In this document: positions 35,709 to 43,103 of the stretch, piece by piece | Layout: every line of letters starts with the position of its first letter | Numbering within the stretch: position 1 is the first letter of the stretch | Assembly: GCA_965215945.1 (NCBI GenBank) | Contig: CBDCFC010000051.1 | Span: 1-64,000 of the forward strand | Origin: JAHEKD01 sp965215945 | Lineage (GTDB): Bacteria > Pseudomonadota > Gammaproteobacteria > Arenicellales > JAHEKD01 | DNA: 64,000 bases | Reading direction: 5' to 3' | Program-made: the position numbers and the translations under genes | Notes under the pieces: model-generated | Database searches by the model: none | What the model was told of the DNA's origin: nothing | The model's input: the letters and a program-made list of their open reading frames with translations, nothing else

Positions 35709-36302
35709 ATGGAAGATCGTAGAGAGATAGTCAAGAAAATTGGGATTGGAACAGTCTGGACATCACCAATTGTTCAGTCAATTGTTATACCTGTGCATGC
35801 GCAGACATCTGCCACGACTACAGGTTCACCAACAACGACAGGTTCACCAACAACGACAGGTTCACCAACAACGACAGGTTCACCAACAACTACCAGTTCG
35901 CCAACAACGACACCTGTTCCATGTAATCCGATATCATGTTCTTCTTCGACAGGTGTTACTCCGTTTAACATAATTCATGCGATTATTTTCGATGGTAATA
36001 ACTGCAGTTTTCAACCGAACATCTTTACAACACCACCTAACACATTTTTAATCATTGACAATGATTCAAATGGAGCTGTCATTGATACTGTAGTGAATAA
36101 TGAATGGAATGTAAGAGGAGTTAGTGCTGGAACTGTTTTAGCAGATAGAAGTAATCTTTCCGGCAGTACAATGTTCTCAATCGAGAACAATATGTCTGGA
36201 AAGACTTTTAATGTCATGTTAAATGCAAGAGTTACATTGGACCCTACTGATAGTTCATTTGACACTTATGTTTGGGATGTGCAAATCACAGAAATTTGTT
36301 GA
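35709..36302 (+). CDS. Secreted protein with Tat-like leader and tandem GSPTTT linker
   Basis: 197 residues from the ATG at 35709 (GAGGGA 9 bases upstream). The leader DRREIVKKIGIGTVWTSPIV ending PVHAQ looks like a short Tat signal. A linker of five tandem GSPTTT units comes next, then a domain with two Cys pairs near its ends (CNPISCSS, and NNCSF with the terminal C), and beta-type sequence (VIDTVVNNEWNVRGVSAGTV). The Thr/Pro linker is likely extended and could be glycosylated. No known domain is recognised. Confidence 0.7.
   Translation: MEDRREIVKKIGIGTVWTSPIVQSIVIPVHAQTSATTTGSPTTTGSPTTTGSPTTTGSPTTTSSPTTTPVPCNPISCSSSTGVTPFNIIHAIIFDGNNCSFQPNIFTTPPNTFLIIDNDSNGAVIDTVVNNEWNVRGVSAGTVLADRSNLSGSTMFSIENNMSGKTFNVMLNARVTLDPTDSSFDTYVWDVQITEIC
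35823..35912 (+). repeat. Five tandem 18-bp repeats (coding)
   Basis: Unit GGTTCACCAACAACGACA; copies at 35823, 35841, 35859 (identical), 35877 and 35895 (diverged). Each unit encodes GSPTTT, so copy-number change keeps the frame and alters only linker length. Confidence 0.9.
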
Positions 36303-36566
36303 TACTCGCAAAAAACCTATACAAAAGAGAAAAATATATAAATCATCAGAGGATATTGGATAGTTAGCTATCTAAATAAAGAGGGCTATTCGGATCATAA
36401 CAATTCCCTGATTCAGGGTCTGTAGAAAATTTTGTTTATTTGTGGTTTTGAATGGCCAGGTATGTTTGGTCAGTCGATCTTCAAACTTAATCAGAAAGTT
36501 ATTCAATGAGGACTTTCAATTACGAACTAGCATCGTTCATTTTTTTCAACGCTTCTTCCAACTATA
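36303..36566. other. Convergent intergenic region, no gene seen
   Basis: 264 bases between convergent genes. No hairpin terminator of good quality is visible. GGGTCTGTAGAAAATT at about 36417 looks like the end of an IS5-type element, but no partner end or transposase fragment is present. Confidence 0.4.
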
Positions 36567-38180
36567 TTAACCGTATTCCCGTAGTTGTCGACGAATTATC
36601 TTCCCGGTTGTGGTCATGGGTAGCTCTTTTATGAATTCAATTTCTCGTGGATATTCATGAGCGGCGAGTTGGACCTTGACCCACTGCCGTATATCATCGG
36701 CCAGTCTGTCACAGGCTTGCTCTGATTGTTTAAGTACTACAAATGCTTTAACAATTTCAGTGCGAACGGGGTCAGGTTTGCCGACAACCGCAGCGATAGC
36801 AATCGCTGGGTGTTTGATTAAGCAGTCTTCGATTTCACCGGGTCCGATTCGATAGCCGGATGAAGTAATCACATCATCATCACGGCCGATAAACTTTAAC
36901 CAGCCATCTTTAGTTTTGTAGCCCACATCGCCGGTTAGCAGCCACTCTCCTTGATATTTATCCTGCGTTGCCTGAGGATTATTCCAGTAGCCTAGAAACA
37001 TGACCGGATCGGGAGCACGAACCGCAATTTGGCCTGATTCACAGGGAGATTTTATTGCACCATTGTCATCAATGATTTCGACTTGATGCCCCGGTGCCGG
37101 ACAACCGATGATGCCGGGTTGGGCAGGCATTAATTCTGCACAGGCTGAAACAATCATATTGCATTCGGTTTGCCCATAAAATTCATTAATTGATAAGCCA
37201 AACGTTTTCTTTCCCCATTCAAGCAATTCTGCACCCAGACTTTCACCGGCGCTGGCTATCGTTCTGACATTCATGTTCCAGCGTTTTTCCGGTGAATCGA
37301 TTGTGCGCATCATCTTCAAGGCAGTTGGTGGCAGAAACATGTTGCGGATTTGATAGTTCTCAATTAAATCAAAAGCAGCCTCGGCGGTGAATTTTTTAAA
37401 GCGGCAAGCAATGACCGGTACGCCATGATAAAGCGCCGGCATCAATACATCCATTAGTCCACCGATCCAGGCCCAGTCAGCAGGTGTCCAAATGATGTCG
37501 CCGGGTTCAGGGAAGTAATAATGGCTCATTTCCACACCGGGCAAATGACCTAACAAAGATCGATGTGCGTGTAGCGCGCCTTTGGGTTGCCCGGTTGTTC
37601 CGGAAGTATAGGTGATTAACGCCGGATCATCTGCCAGTGTATCTTTGACACTAAATTGATCTGATTCTTTTTTCAGGCTTGAGTGAAAGTTAATAGTATT
37701 TTTTACTTCCCCATCTCTCACCAGAATTTGTTCAAGACAGGGTAATTGGTTGCGAATGGAATTTAATTTTTCTGCACCATTGAGATCTGTGACGATAACT
37801 TTGATGCCTGCATTTTCGATTCGAAAACGAAGCGCATCAATACCAAACAAAGTAAACAGCGGAATAGAAATGCCGCCAAGTTTAAACGTGGCTATATGTG
37901 TTAGGGCAGTTTCAACGGTTTGGGGCAAAAGTACGGCTGTGCGATCACCAGGGTTTACACCGAGTCGTGTCAATAAATTAGCAAGCTGATTAGATAACGA
38001 TTTTAACTGGCTATAAGAATATTTTTTTGGGTGTTTCGTGCTGACATCAATGATTGCGACTCTATCTGGATCACGATCGGCCCAGCGATCACAGACTTCA
38101 TATCCGATGTTGAAATAGTCTGGAATATTCCAACTGAATTTATTAATCAGTTCTTCATAGTCATTCGCTTTGGGCAACAT
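36567..38180 (-). CDS. AMP-forming acyl-CoA synthetase
   Basis: 537 residues, a complete ANL-family enzyme. The ATP loop is ITYTSGTTGQPKGALHAH. The A5 region FYGQTECNMIVSA, A7 LLTGDVGYKTKDGWLKFIGR, A8 hinge SSGYRIGPGEIEDCL and the C-terminal catalytic Lys in TTTGKIIRRQL are all present. DWAWIGGLMDVLMPAL is typical of the medium-chain/acetyl-like group. It activates a short or medium carboxylic acid to its CoA ester. It is divergent from the M20 amidohydrolase gene, which could release such an acid, but no substrate can be named. Confidence 0.9.
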   Translation of the reverse strand: MLPKANDYEELINKFSWNIPDYFNIGYEVCDRWADRDPDRVAIIDVSTKHPKKYSYSQLKSLSNQLANLLTRLGVNPGDRTAVLLPQTVETALTHIATFKLGGISIPLFTLFGIDALRFRIENAGIKVIVTDLNGAEKLNSIRNQLPCLEQILVRDGEVKNTINFHSSLKKESDQFSVKDTLADDPALITYTSGTTGQPKGALHAHRSLLGHLPGVEMSHYYFPEPGDIIWTPADWAWIGGLMDVLMPALYHGVPVIACRFKKFTAEAAFDLIENYQIRNMFLPPTALKMMRTIDSPEKRWNMNVRTIASAGESLGAELLEWGKKTFGLSINEFYGQTECNMIVSACAELMPAQPGIIGCPAPGHQVEIIDDNGAIKSPCESGQIAVRAPDPVMFLGYWNNPQATQDKYQGEWLLTGDVGYKTKDGWLKFIGRDDDVITSSGYRIGPGEIEDCLIKHPAIAIAAVVGKPDPVRTEIVKAFVVLKQSEQACDRLADDIRQWVKVQLAAHEYPREIEFIKELPMTTTGKIIRRQLREYG

Positions 38181-38289
38181 AATAAGACGATATCCACAAC
38201 AGCTTAATAAATAGGATAAACTATCTTTTCAACTAAATCACAGGTTTGTTCATATTCTTAATTAATAACGCGTCAGGCGTTTTCTAATC

Positions 38290-39870
38290 ATGCAAACATC
38301 AGCAGCTCAACAATCCGCAATTAACTGGGTTGACCAGTGCATGGATCAACTCTCCGACTGGAATTATCAGATCTGGTCTTATGCCGAACCTGCCTGGCGC
38401 GAGTATAAAAGCGCGGCTTGGTATGTTGAAAAACTAAAAGCTGAGGGATTTAGAGTTGAAGAGGGGTCGGCTGGTATGCCGACTGCTTTTTTTGCGAGTT
38501 GGTCAAATGGAAACGGACCACAGGTTGCTACCTATGCGGAATATGACGCAGTACCAGGAAATTGCCAGGCAGCAACAACAACTCGGCAACCTCGCGATGG
38601 ATTGTCCGAACATGCGGCGGGCCATACTGATCCACATTCTGCGTTGGGTATGAGTGCTCTCGGAGGTTTGTTAGCAGCCAAAGCCGCGATGGAGAAGCAC
38701 GATATAAAAGGGACGTTGCGTTTTACCGGTGAACCGGCGGAAAAGGTAAGGGGTTCAAAACCGATTCATGCTGCCAAAGGATACTACGATGATCTTGATG
38801 GTATGATCAGCTTTCATCCCTGTTACATGTTGCCGCTATGCAACACGGCTCGTTGGGATACTCACTGTGGTGCCGCTTATTCGTTGATCTATCGATTTGT
38901 TTGTGATGAACCACAAACTTGGCTAAAGCGTAAAGACTCATTGCCTATTCCACAGGCCCATAGTGATGTGCGTGCACCCGGAGCGAATGATGCTTTGTTC
39001 GCCATGTACAATCATTCGAAATCCTTGCGCGATTCCATGTTACCGCATAGCGGTTATTGGTCGATTAGTGAAGCCATATTAACGGCAGGTCAGGCAACGG
39101 CCGATAACTTGCCAGCCAGACTGGCTGAAATTCAATACATTATCCGTGCACCAACAATCGCAATGCTTGATCAAGTTGTTGCTGTTTTGGATAACAATGC
39201 CAAATCCAGTGCGGATTTAACCCATTGTCGCCATGAAAAATATTGGGTCTCTAAATCTAGACCTGGGTTAGCCAATCACACAATGGCAGAACTTGTGTTC
39301 GATGCATTGCAACAGGTTGGGCCACCTATTTGGGATGAAAAAGCGATCAATGTAGCCAGGAAAATACAAGCCAACGTCGATTTGCAGGTCATGGACGATC
39401 CTTTTATTCCCGAGTGTGGTAAATTAATTGCGCCGCAACAGGCTGAAGAAATATTACGCAAGGATTTAGCACCATCGCAAATTAATCATACATCTGACGA
39501 CTACACGGAAATGTGCTGGCATACGCCTACAGCTAGATTCTATGTCGCCAGACCTATGTTGAAAGCGCCTGCTGGATTCAGTTATCCGGATTGGGTCATG
39601 AACGCATTGGGAGGGATGCCGGAAACCATCGATCCAATGTTGAACACGGCAGCAAAAACAATAGCCTTATCCTTGTTGCGTCTATTGGAAGATAAAGAAA
39701 GCCGGGATTATGCAAGGCAGGAATTTAATCAACGCACCAGCGGCGGTGTTGGTGGTAATGATTGGATACCACCATTATGTGATTACCAGCCTCCAATCAA
39801 TTTTCGTTGGCCGGAATACGTTGCCACCGTGCGTGGACAGGATTGGTGGATACCACAACAGGGTTATTGA
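38290..39870 (+). CDS. M20-family (AbgB-like) amidohydrolase
   Basis: 526 residues, long for M20 but similar to AbgB-type p-aminobenzoyl-glutamate hydrolases. The fold landmarks are YAEYDAVPG (metal-bridging Asp), LRFTGEPAEKVRGSKP (acidic pair), DGMISFHP, and a C-terminal CWHTPTARFY. The usual GHxCGHN segment reads GHTDPHSALGMS here, so the metal site may differ. It should hydrolyse an N-acyl or amide bond in the cytoplasm. No signal peptide. It is divergent from the acyl-CoA synthetase gene. Confidence 0.82.
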   Translation: MQTSAAQQSAINWVDQCMDQLSDWNYQIWSYAEPAWREYKSAAWYVEKLKAEGFRVEEGSAGMPTAFFASWSNGNGPQVATYAEYDAVPGNCQAATTTRQPRDGLSEHAAGHTDPHSALGMSALGGLLAAKAAMEKHDIKGTLRFTGEPAEKVRGSKPIHAAKGYYDDLDGMISFHPCYMLPLCNTARWDTHCGAAYSLIYRFVCDEPQTWLKRKDSLPIPQAHSDVRAPGANDALFAMYNHSKSLRDSMLPHSGYWSISEAILTAGQATADNLPARLAEIQYIIRAPTIAMLDQVVAVLDNNAKSSADLTHCRHEKYWVSKSRPGLANHTMAELVFDALQQVGPPIWDEKAINVARKIQANVDLQVMDDPFIPECGKLIAPQQAEEILRKDLAPSQINHTSDDYTEMCWHTPTARFYVARPMLKAPAGFSYPDWVMNALGGMPETIDPMLNTAAKTIALSLLRLLEDKESRDYARQEFNQRTSGGVGGNDWIPPLCDYQPPINFRWPEYVATVRGQDWWIPQQGY

Positions 39871-40007
39871 TTGGTGCCGCGTCAAGCATTTCGAAAAAGC
39901 ATACGATTTGTGAATTAGTTCATAGAATGGTTTGCTCAATGTTGCTAGAGTAGTTTAGTCAAGAAACAAGCCGATAAGGTAGATAAAAATAATAAGAGAG
40001 GGCAGAT

Positions 40008-40529
40008 ATGTCACACGATGATTATTGGGATATAGTCGATGACTGTAAGCGCTATGATAACCAAAGGCATGATCAGGAGCTGTTCGAGCAAGATCTAAGC
40101 AGGCGTTCAAGGGACGTTTACGATGCGCTTGAAGAGGGTGACCGTGACAAGCTTAATTGGATTTTCCAAATACCAGCGCATGGCGATGATCAGATCCAAG
40201 AACATTCCAACTATACCGAGATAGAACAGGTTTCCCTCGAAACCGAGTTGTCGAGTTTAATGAGCTTGATTGAAAAATCCGAGCTAATTCCTGAACGCTT
40301 GAATTTCCCCTGGGTCAATTTTCTGGATTCGATTAGCTATCTCGAACCACCGCAAGCCAGGCAACATATCGAACATTTCAATCAGGTGTTTCGACAATGG
40401 AAGCAGGTTAACCGACCGGTGGAAGATATCTGGGATATTGGAGATACTAGAATATGGTTATTCGACTGTGAAGTAGAGCAAATCCAAGACAAAGTTGATA
40501 AAATTATTAATTTGCTGGATTCGAATTAA
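40008..40529 (+). CDS. Acidic protein of unknown function
   Basis: 173 residues; GAGGG lies 8-12 bases before the ATG at 40008. It is very acidic and helical (ERLNFPWVNFLDSISYLEPP, RPVEDIWDIGDTRIWLFDCE). No signal peptide, membrane helix or known motif. The stop codon shares the palindrome TTAA with the stop of the convergent DddP-like gene. It is monocistronic and without clear context. Confidence 0.65.
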   Translation: MSHDDYWDIVDDCKRYDNQRHDQELFEQDLSRRSRDVYDALEEGDRDKLNWIFQIPAHGDDQIQEHSNYTEIEQVSLETELSSLMSLIEKSELIPERLNFPWVNFLDSISYLEPPQARQHIEHFNQVFRQWKQVNRPVEDIWDIGDTRIWLFDCEVEQIQDKVDKIINLLDSN

Positions 40530-41857
40530 GCGATTAATTTCTCATCAAACGGGCAACGAGTCAGGTTCTCAAAGCCAGTTTCAGTGACTAAAAGCTGATC
40601 TTCGAGTTTGATTCCATCTGGACCACCGACTTCGCCAATATAAGCTTCCACACATAGCATCATGCCGGCTTCCAGCACTCCTGAATAGCCGCGTTCTTCC
40701 CAGTCAATGGGGTACTTGATCGCTGGCCACTCGTCACATAACCCAACACCGTGGAATTTTGAGCCATAGCGCTGGGGAATGTATTTATCAGGTAAATGAT
40801 GGCCGCCTTCGGTCAATTCCCGAAAAGTCACCCCGGGTTTAACCAGTTCGGCATTGGCCATAATGTGTTCATAAGCAATGGCATGCATTTCTTTCTGCCT
40901 GGCCGTGGGTTGATCATCGCCAATAAACCAGCTGCGCGAAATATCGGTACACATGCCATAGCAGCCAATCAAATCAGTATCAAATGAAAGTATTTCATTA
41001 TTTTGAATGATTCGCGGGCCGCATTCCTGGAACCAGGGATTGGTGCGCTGGCCTGATGAAAGAATACGAGTTTCTATCCATTCCCCGCCACGCTTAATGT
41101 TAGATTTATGCAGCTCAGCCCAAATATCGTTTTCCGTCACGCCAGGCACAGCCACTTCGCGCATTTCTTCAATTGATTTTTCACAGGCCCACATGGCACA
41201 GTGCATGGCCTTGATTTCATCTGGACCCTTGATCGCGCGTGTACGCTCCATGAGTTCTTCACCGTCTTTAACTTCGATGCCGATTTTATCCAAGGCTCGC
41301 AAGCCTTCGATCTGGATTTTATCGACAGCCAGGCGGCGGTTGTCTCCCACATGTTCACGCAGTAGCTGATCGACTGCTCCGGCAAATAATTGTGCTTTTT
41401 CCTCAGTTCGTTGGCCGGTAGCGAAATAAAAAAATGACGCGCCAAAGCGAACTTCTTTTACCAAAGGGTTATATTCGGACAAATAAGCATAACCACCGTA
41501 TTCCCACAGCACCATGTGCCCATCAGCGGTGACCAGACAAGCCCGAAATGGGTTATGGGCATTCCATAGCTGCATGTGAGTCGTATCGGTCGCATAACGA
41601 ATTGATAAAGGATCAAAGATTAAGACGCCGGCGTAATCTCGATCATTAATCGCTTTGATGAGTCGATCCAGGCGGTATTGACGCATAGCCGCCAGGTCAG
41701 GGCACTCAAGCCCATCCTCGGCCCACTCCTGAAAAGCTAAATCAGTTGGGCCAATCTCAATACGATTATTATCATCCGGTGTGTTATCCGGTTTCATGCC
41801 GGGTCGTCTTGTTGGGTCGATTTTTGGCTGCGATATTGAATGTGGATTACTCGACAT
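40526..41857 (-). CDS. dddP: DddP-like M24-family DMSP lyase candidate
   Basis: 443 residues from the ATG at 41857 (GGGAG upstream; a GTG at 41869 adds four). The sequence tracks known DddP closely, e.g. DNTPDDNNRIEIGPTDLAF, FDPLSIRYATDTTHMQLWNA. The metal ligands of DddP are all here: Asp293, Asp295 (SFDTDL), Asp305 (CTDISRSW), His369 (FHGVGLCDEW), Glu404 and Glu419 (KLEDQ). The catalytic Asp375 and Tyr364 also stand in the same spacing. DddP cleaves dimethylsulfoniopropionate to DMS and acrylate. It is divergent from a TAXI binding protein. Other M24 hydrolases share the fold, but the signature residues favour DddP. Confidence 0.85.
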   Translation of the reverse strand: MSSNPHSISQPKIDPTRRPGMKPDNTPDDNNRIEIGPTDLAFQEWAEDGLECPDLAAMRQYRLDRLIKAINDRDYAGVLIFDPLSIRYATDTTHMQLWNAHNPFRACLVTADGHMVLWEYGGYAYLSEYNPLVKEVRFGASFFYFATGQRTEEKAQLFAGAVDQLLREHVGDNRRLAVDKIQIEGLRALDKIGIEVKDGEELMERTRAIKGPDEIKAMHCAMWACEKSIEEMREVAVPGVTENDIWAELHKSNIKRGGEWIETRILSSGQRTNPWFQECGPRIIQNNEILSFDTDLIGCYGMCTDISRSWFIGDDQPTARQKEMHAIAYEHIMANAELVKPGVTFRELTEGGHHLPDKYIPQRYGSKFHGVGLCDEWPAIKYPIDWEERGYSGVLEAGMMLCVEAYIGEVGGPDGIKLEDQLLVTETGFENLTRCPFDEKLIA

Positions 41858-41961
41858 GTCATCTCCCACTTTATGTCACCTATCTTCAGGCTCGAGTTTA
41901 GAATATTCAAGAATTGTAACTGAATATCAAGACTCTCGTATAGTCAGCTGTGATGATTGTT

Positions 41962-41992
41962 TTGAGAGTACTACTAAAAACGGGTGTATAAT
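41962..41992 (+). promoter_or_regulatory. Candidate sigma70 promoter for the TAXI binding protein
   Basis: TTGAGA (41962-41967) and an extended -10 TGTATAAT (TATAAT at 41987-41992) with a 19-bp spacer. Transcription would begin about 42000, ahead of AAAGGAG at 42011. Confidence 0.45.
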
Positions 41993-42026
41993 TGTTATTA
42001 ATATTCATTCAAAGGAGATCAAAGTG

Positions 42027-43004
42027 ATGAAACATTGTTCGAATATTTTTTCCGTTCTCATCAGCGCGGTGTTGCTTTTTTCTACACCTATTTATTCAAC
42101 ATCAGCATCGGCAGAGGATATTACTATAGGAACTGGCGGCCGAGCGGGTGTTTATTTTCAGGTAGGACGTGCATTATGTCGGTTGCTGGATCAGCAAGCC
42201 CAAAGCCACGACATTACTTGTGAATCTCTGTCCACGGCTGGGTCAATATCCAATTTAAATGATATTCGAGAAGGTAAATTACAGATTGGCGTGGCTCAAT
42301 CTGATTGGCAATATCATGCGGTTAACGGCAGTAGTAAATTTGCTGACAGCGGTAAGGACGATAATTTGCGTGCCTTATTTTCTGTGCATGGTGAACCGTT
42401 TACCTTGGTTGTCCGTCAGGATTCAGGTATTGGCTCGATTTCTGATCTTGAGGGTAAACGTGTCAATATCGGTAATCCAGGTTCAGGACAACGGGCGACT
42501 ATGGAAGTGGTGATGGAAACAATGGGCTGGACCAAGGACAGCTTTGCCCTGGCCAATGAACTTCCTGCCTCGCAACAATCGCTGTCACTGTGCCATGATG
42601 AAGTGCAGGCTATGGTTTATACCGTGGGTCATCCCAATGATTCTGTAGCCCAGGCAGTTGAACTGTGTGAGGCCAAGATTGCACAAGTTCAAGGTGGTCC
42701 TATTGACGCTTTAGTTAATGACAATCCGTTCTATGCGTATACTGAAGTGCCTGGCGGAGTTTACCCTGGCAACGATGATTCAGTTACAACTTTCGGTGTC
42801 AAAGCTACGGTGGTGAGTTCTGCAGATATTGATGAGGACACAATCTATACAGTTGTTAGTACCATTTTTGATAATCTGGATGAATTCAAAAAAATGCATC
42901 CGGCGTTTGCGCATTTACAAGCCGATAATATGGTCAAAGATGGTTTGTCAGCACCTTTGCATGCTGGAGCAGAGCGTTATTTCAAGGAAAAAGGTTTGCT
43001 TTAA
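42027..43004 (+). CDS. TAXI-type TRAP transporter substrate-binding protein
   Basis: 325 residues from the ATG at 42027 (AAAGGAG 9 bases upstream). A signal peptide (KHCSNIFSVLISAVLLFSTP ... SASAED) gives periplasmic export. The TAXI family opening ITIGTGGRAGVYFQVGRALC is textbook, followed by GSISNLNDIREGKLQIGVAQ and GKRVNIGNPGSGQRATME. No DctQM-type membrane subunit is nearby, so it must work with a distant permease. Its divergent pairing with the DddP-like gene suggests uptake of a related small organic solute, but TAXI ligands vary and this is inference. Confidence 0.88.
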   Translation: MKHCSNIFSVLISAVLLFSTPIYSTSASAEDITIGTGGRAGVYFQVGRALCRLLDQQAQSHDITCESLSTAGSISNLNDIREGKLQIGVAQSDWQYHAVNGSSKFADSGKDDNLRALFSVHGEPFTLVVRQDSGIGSISDLEGKRVNIGNPGSGQRATMEVVMETMGWTKDSFALANELPASQQSLSLCHDEVQAMVYTVGHPNDSVAQAVELCEAKIAQVQGGPIDALVNDNPFYAYTEVPGGVYPGNDDSVTTFGVKATVVSSADIDEDTIYTVVSTIFDNLDEFKKMHPAFAHLQADNMVKDGLSAPLHAGAERYFKEKGLL

Positions 43005-43103
43005 AGCCATTTTTGGCAGAGTTACAATCGCCATGCCGGACCTAGGTCCGAGATTTTGCAATTATGAGCTTGTATCAACAAGCATGGGTATTTTTGGCTC
43101 TAA

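Noticed and set aside
35823..35912. Possible CRISPR-like array
   Set aside because: The 18-bp units are contiguous without spacers and encode an in-frame GSPTTT linker.
36417..36432. IS-end-like sequence GGGTCTGTAGAAAATT
   Set aside because: No matching opposite end, target duplication or transposase fragment is found between 36303 and 36566.
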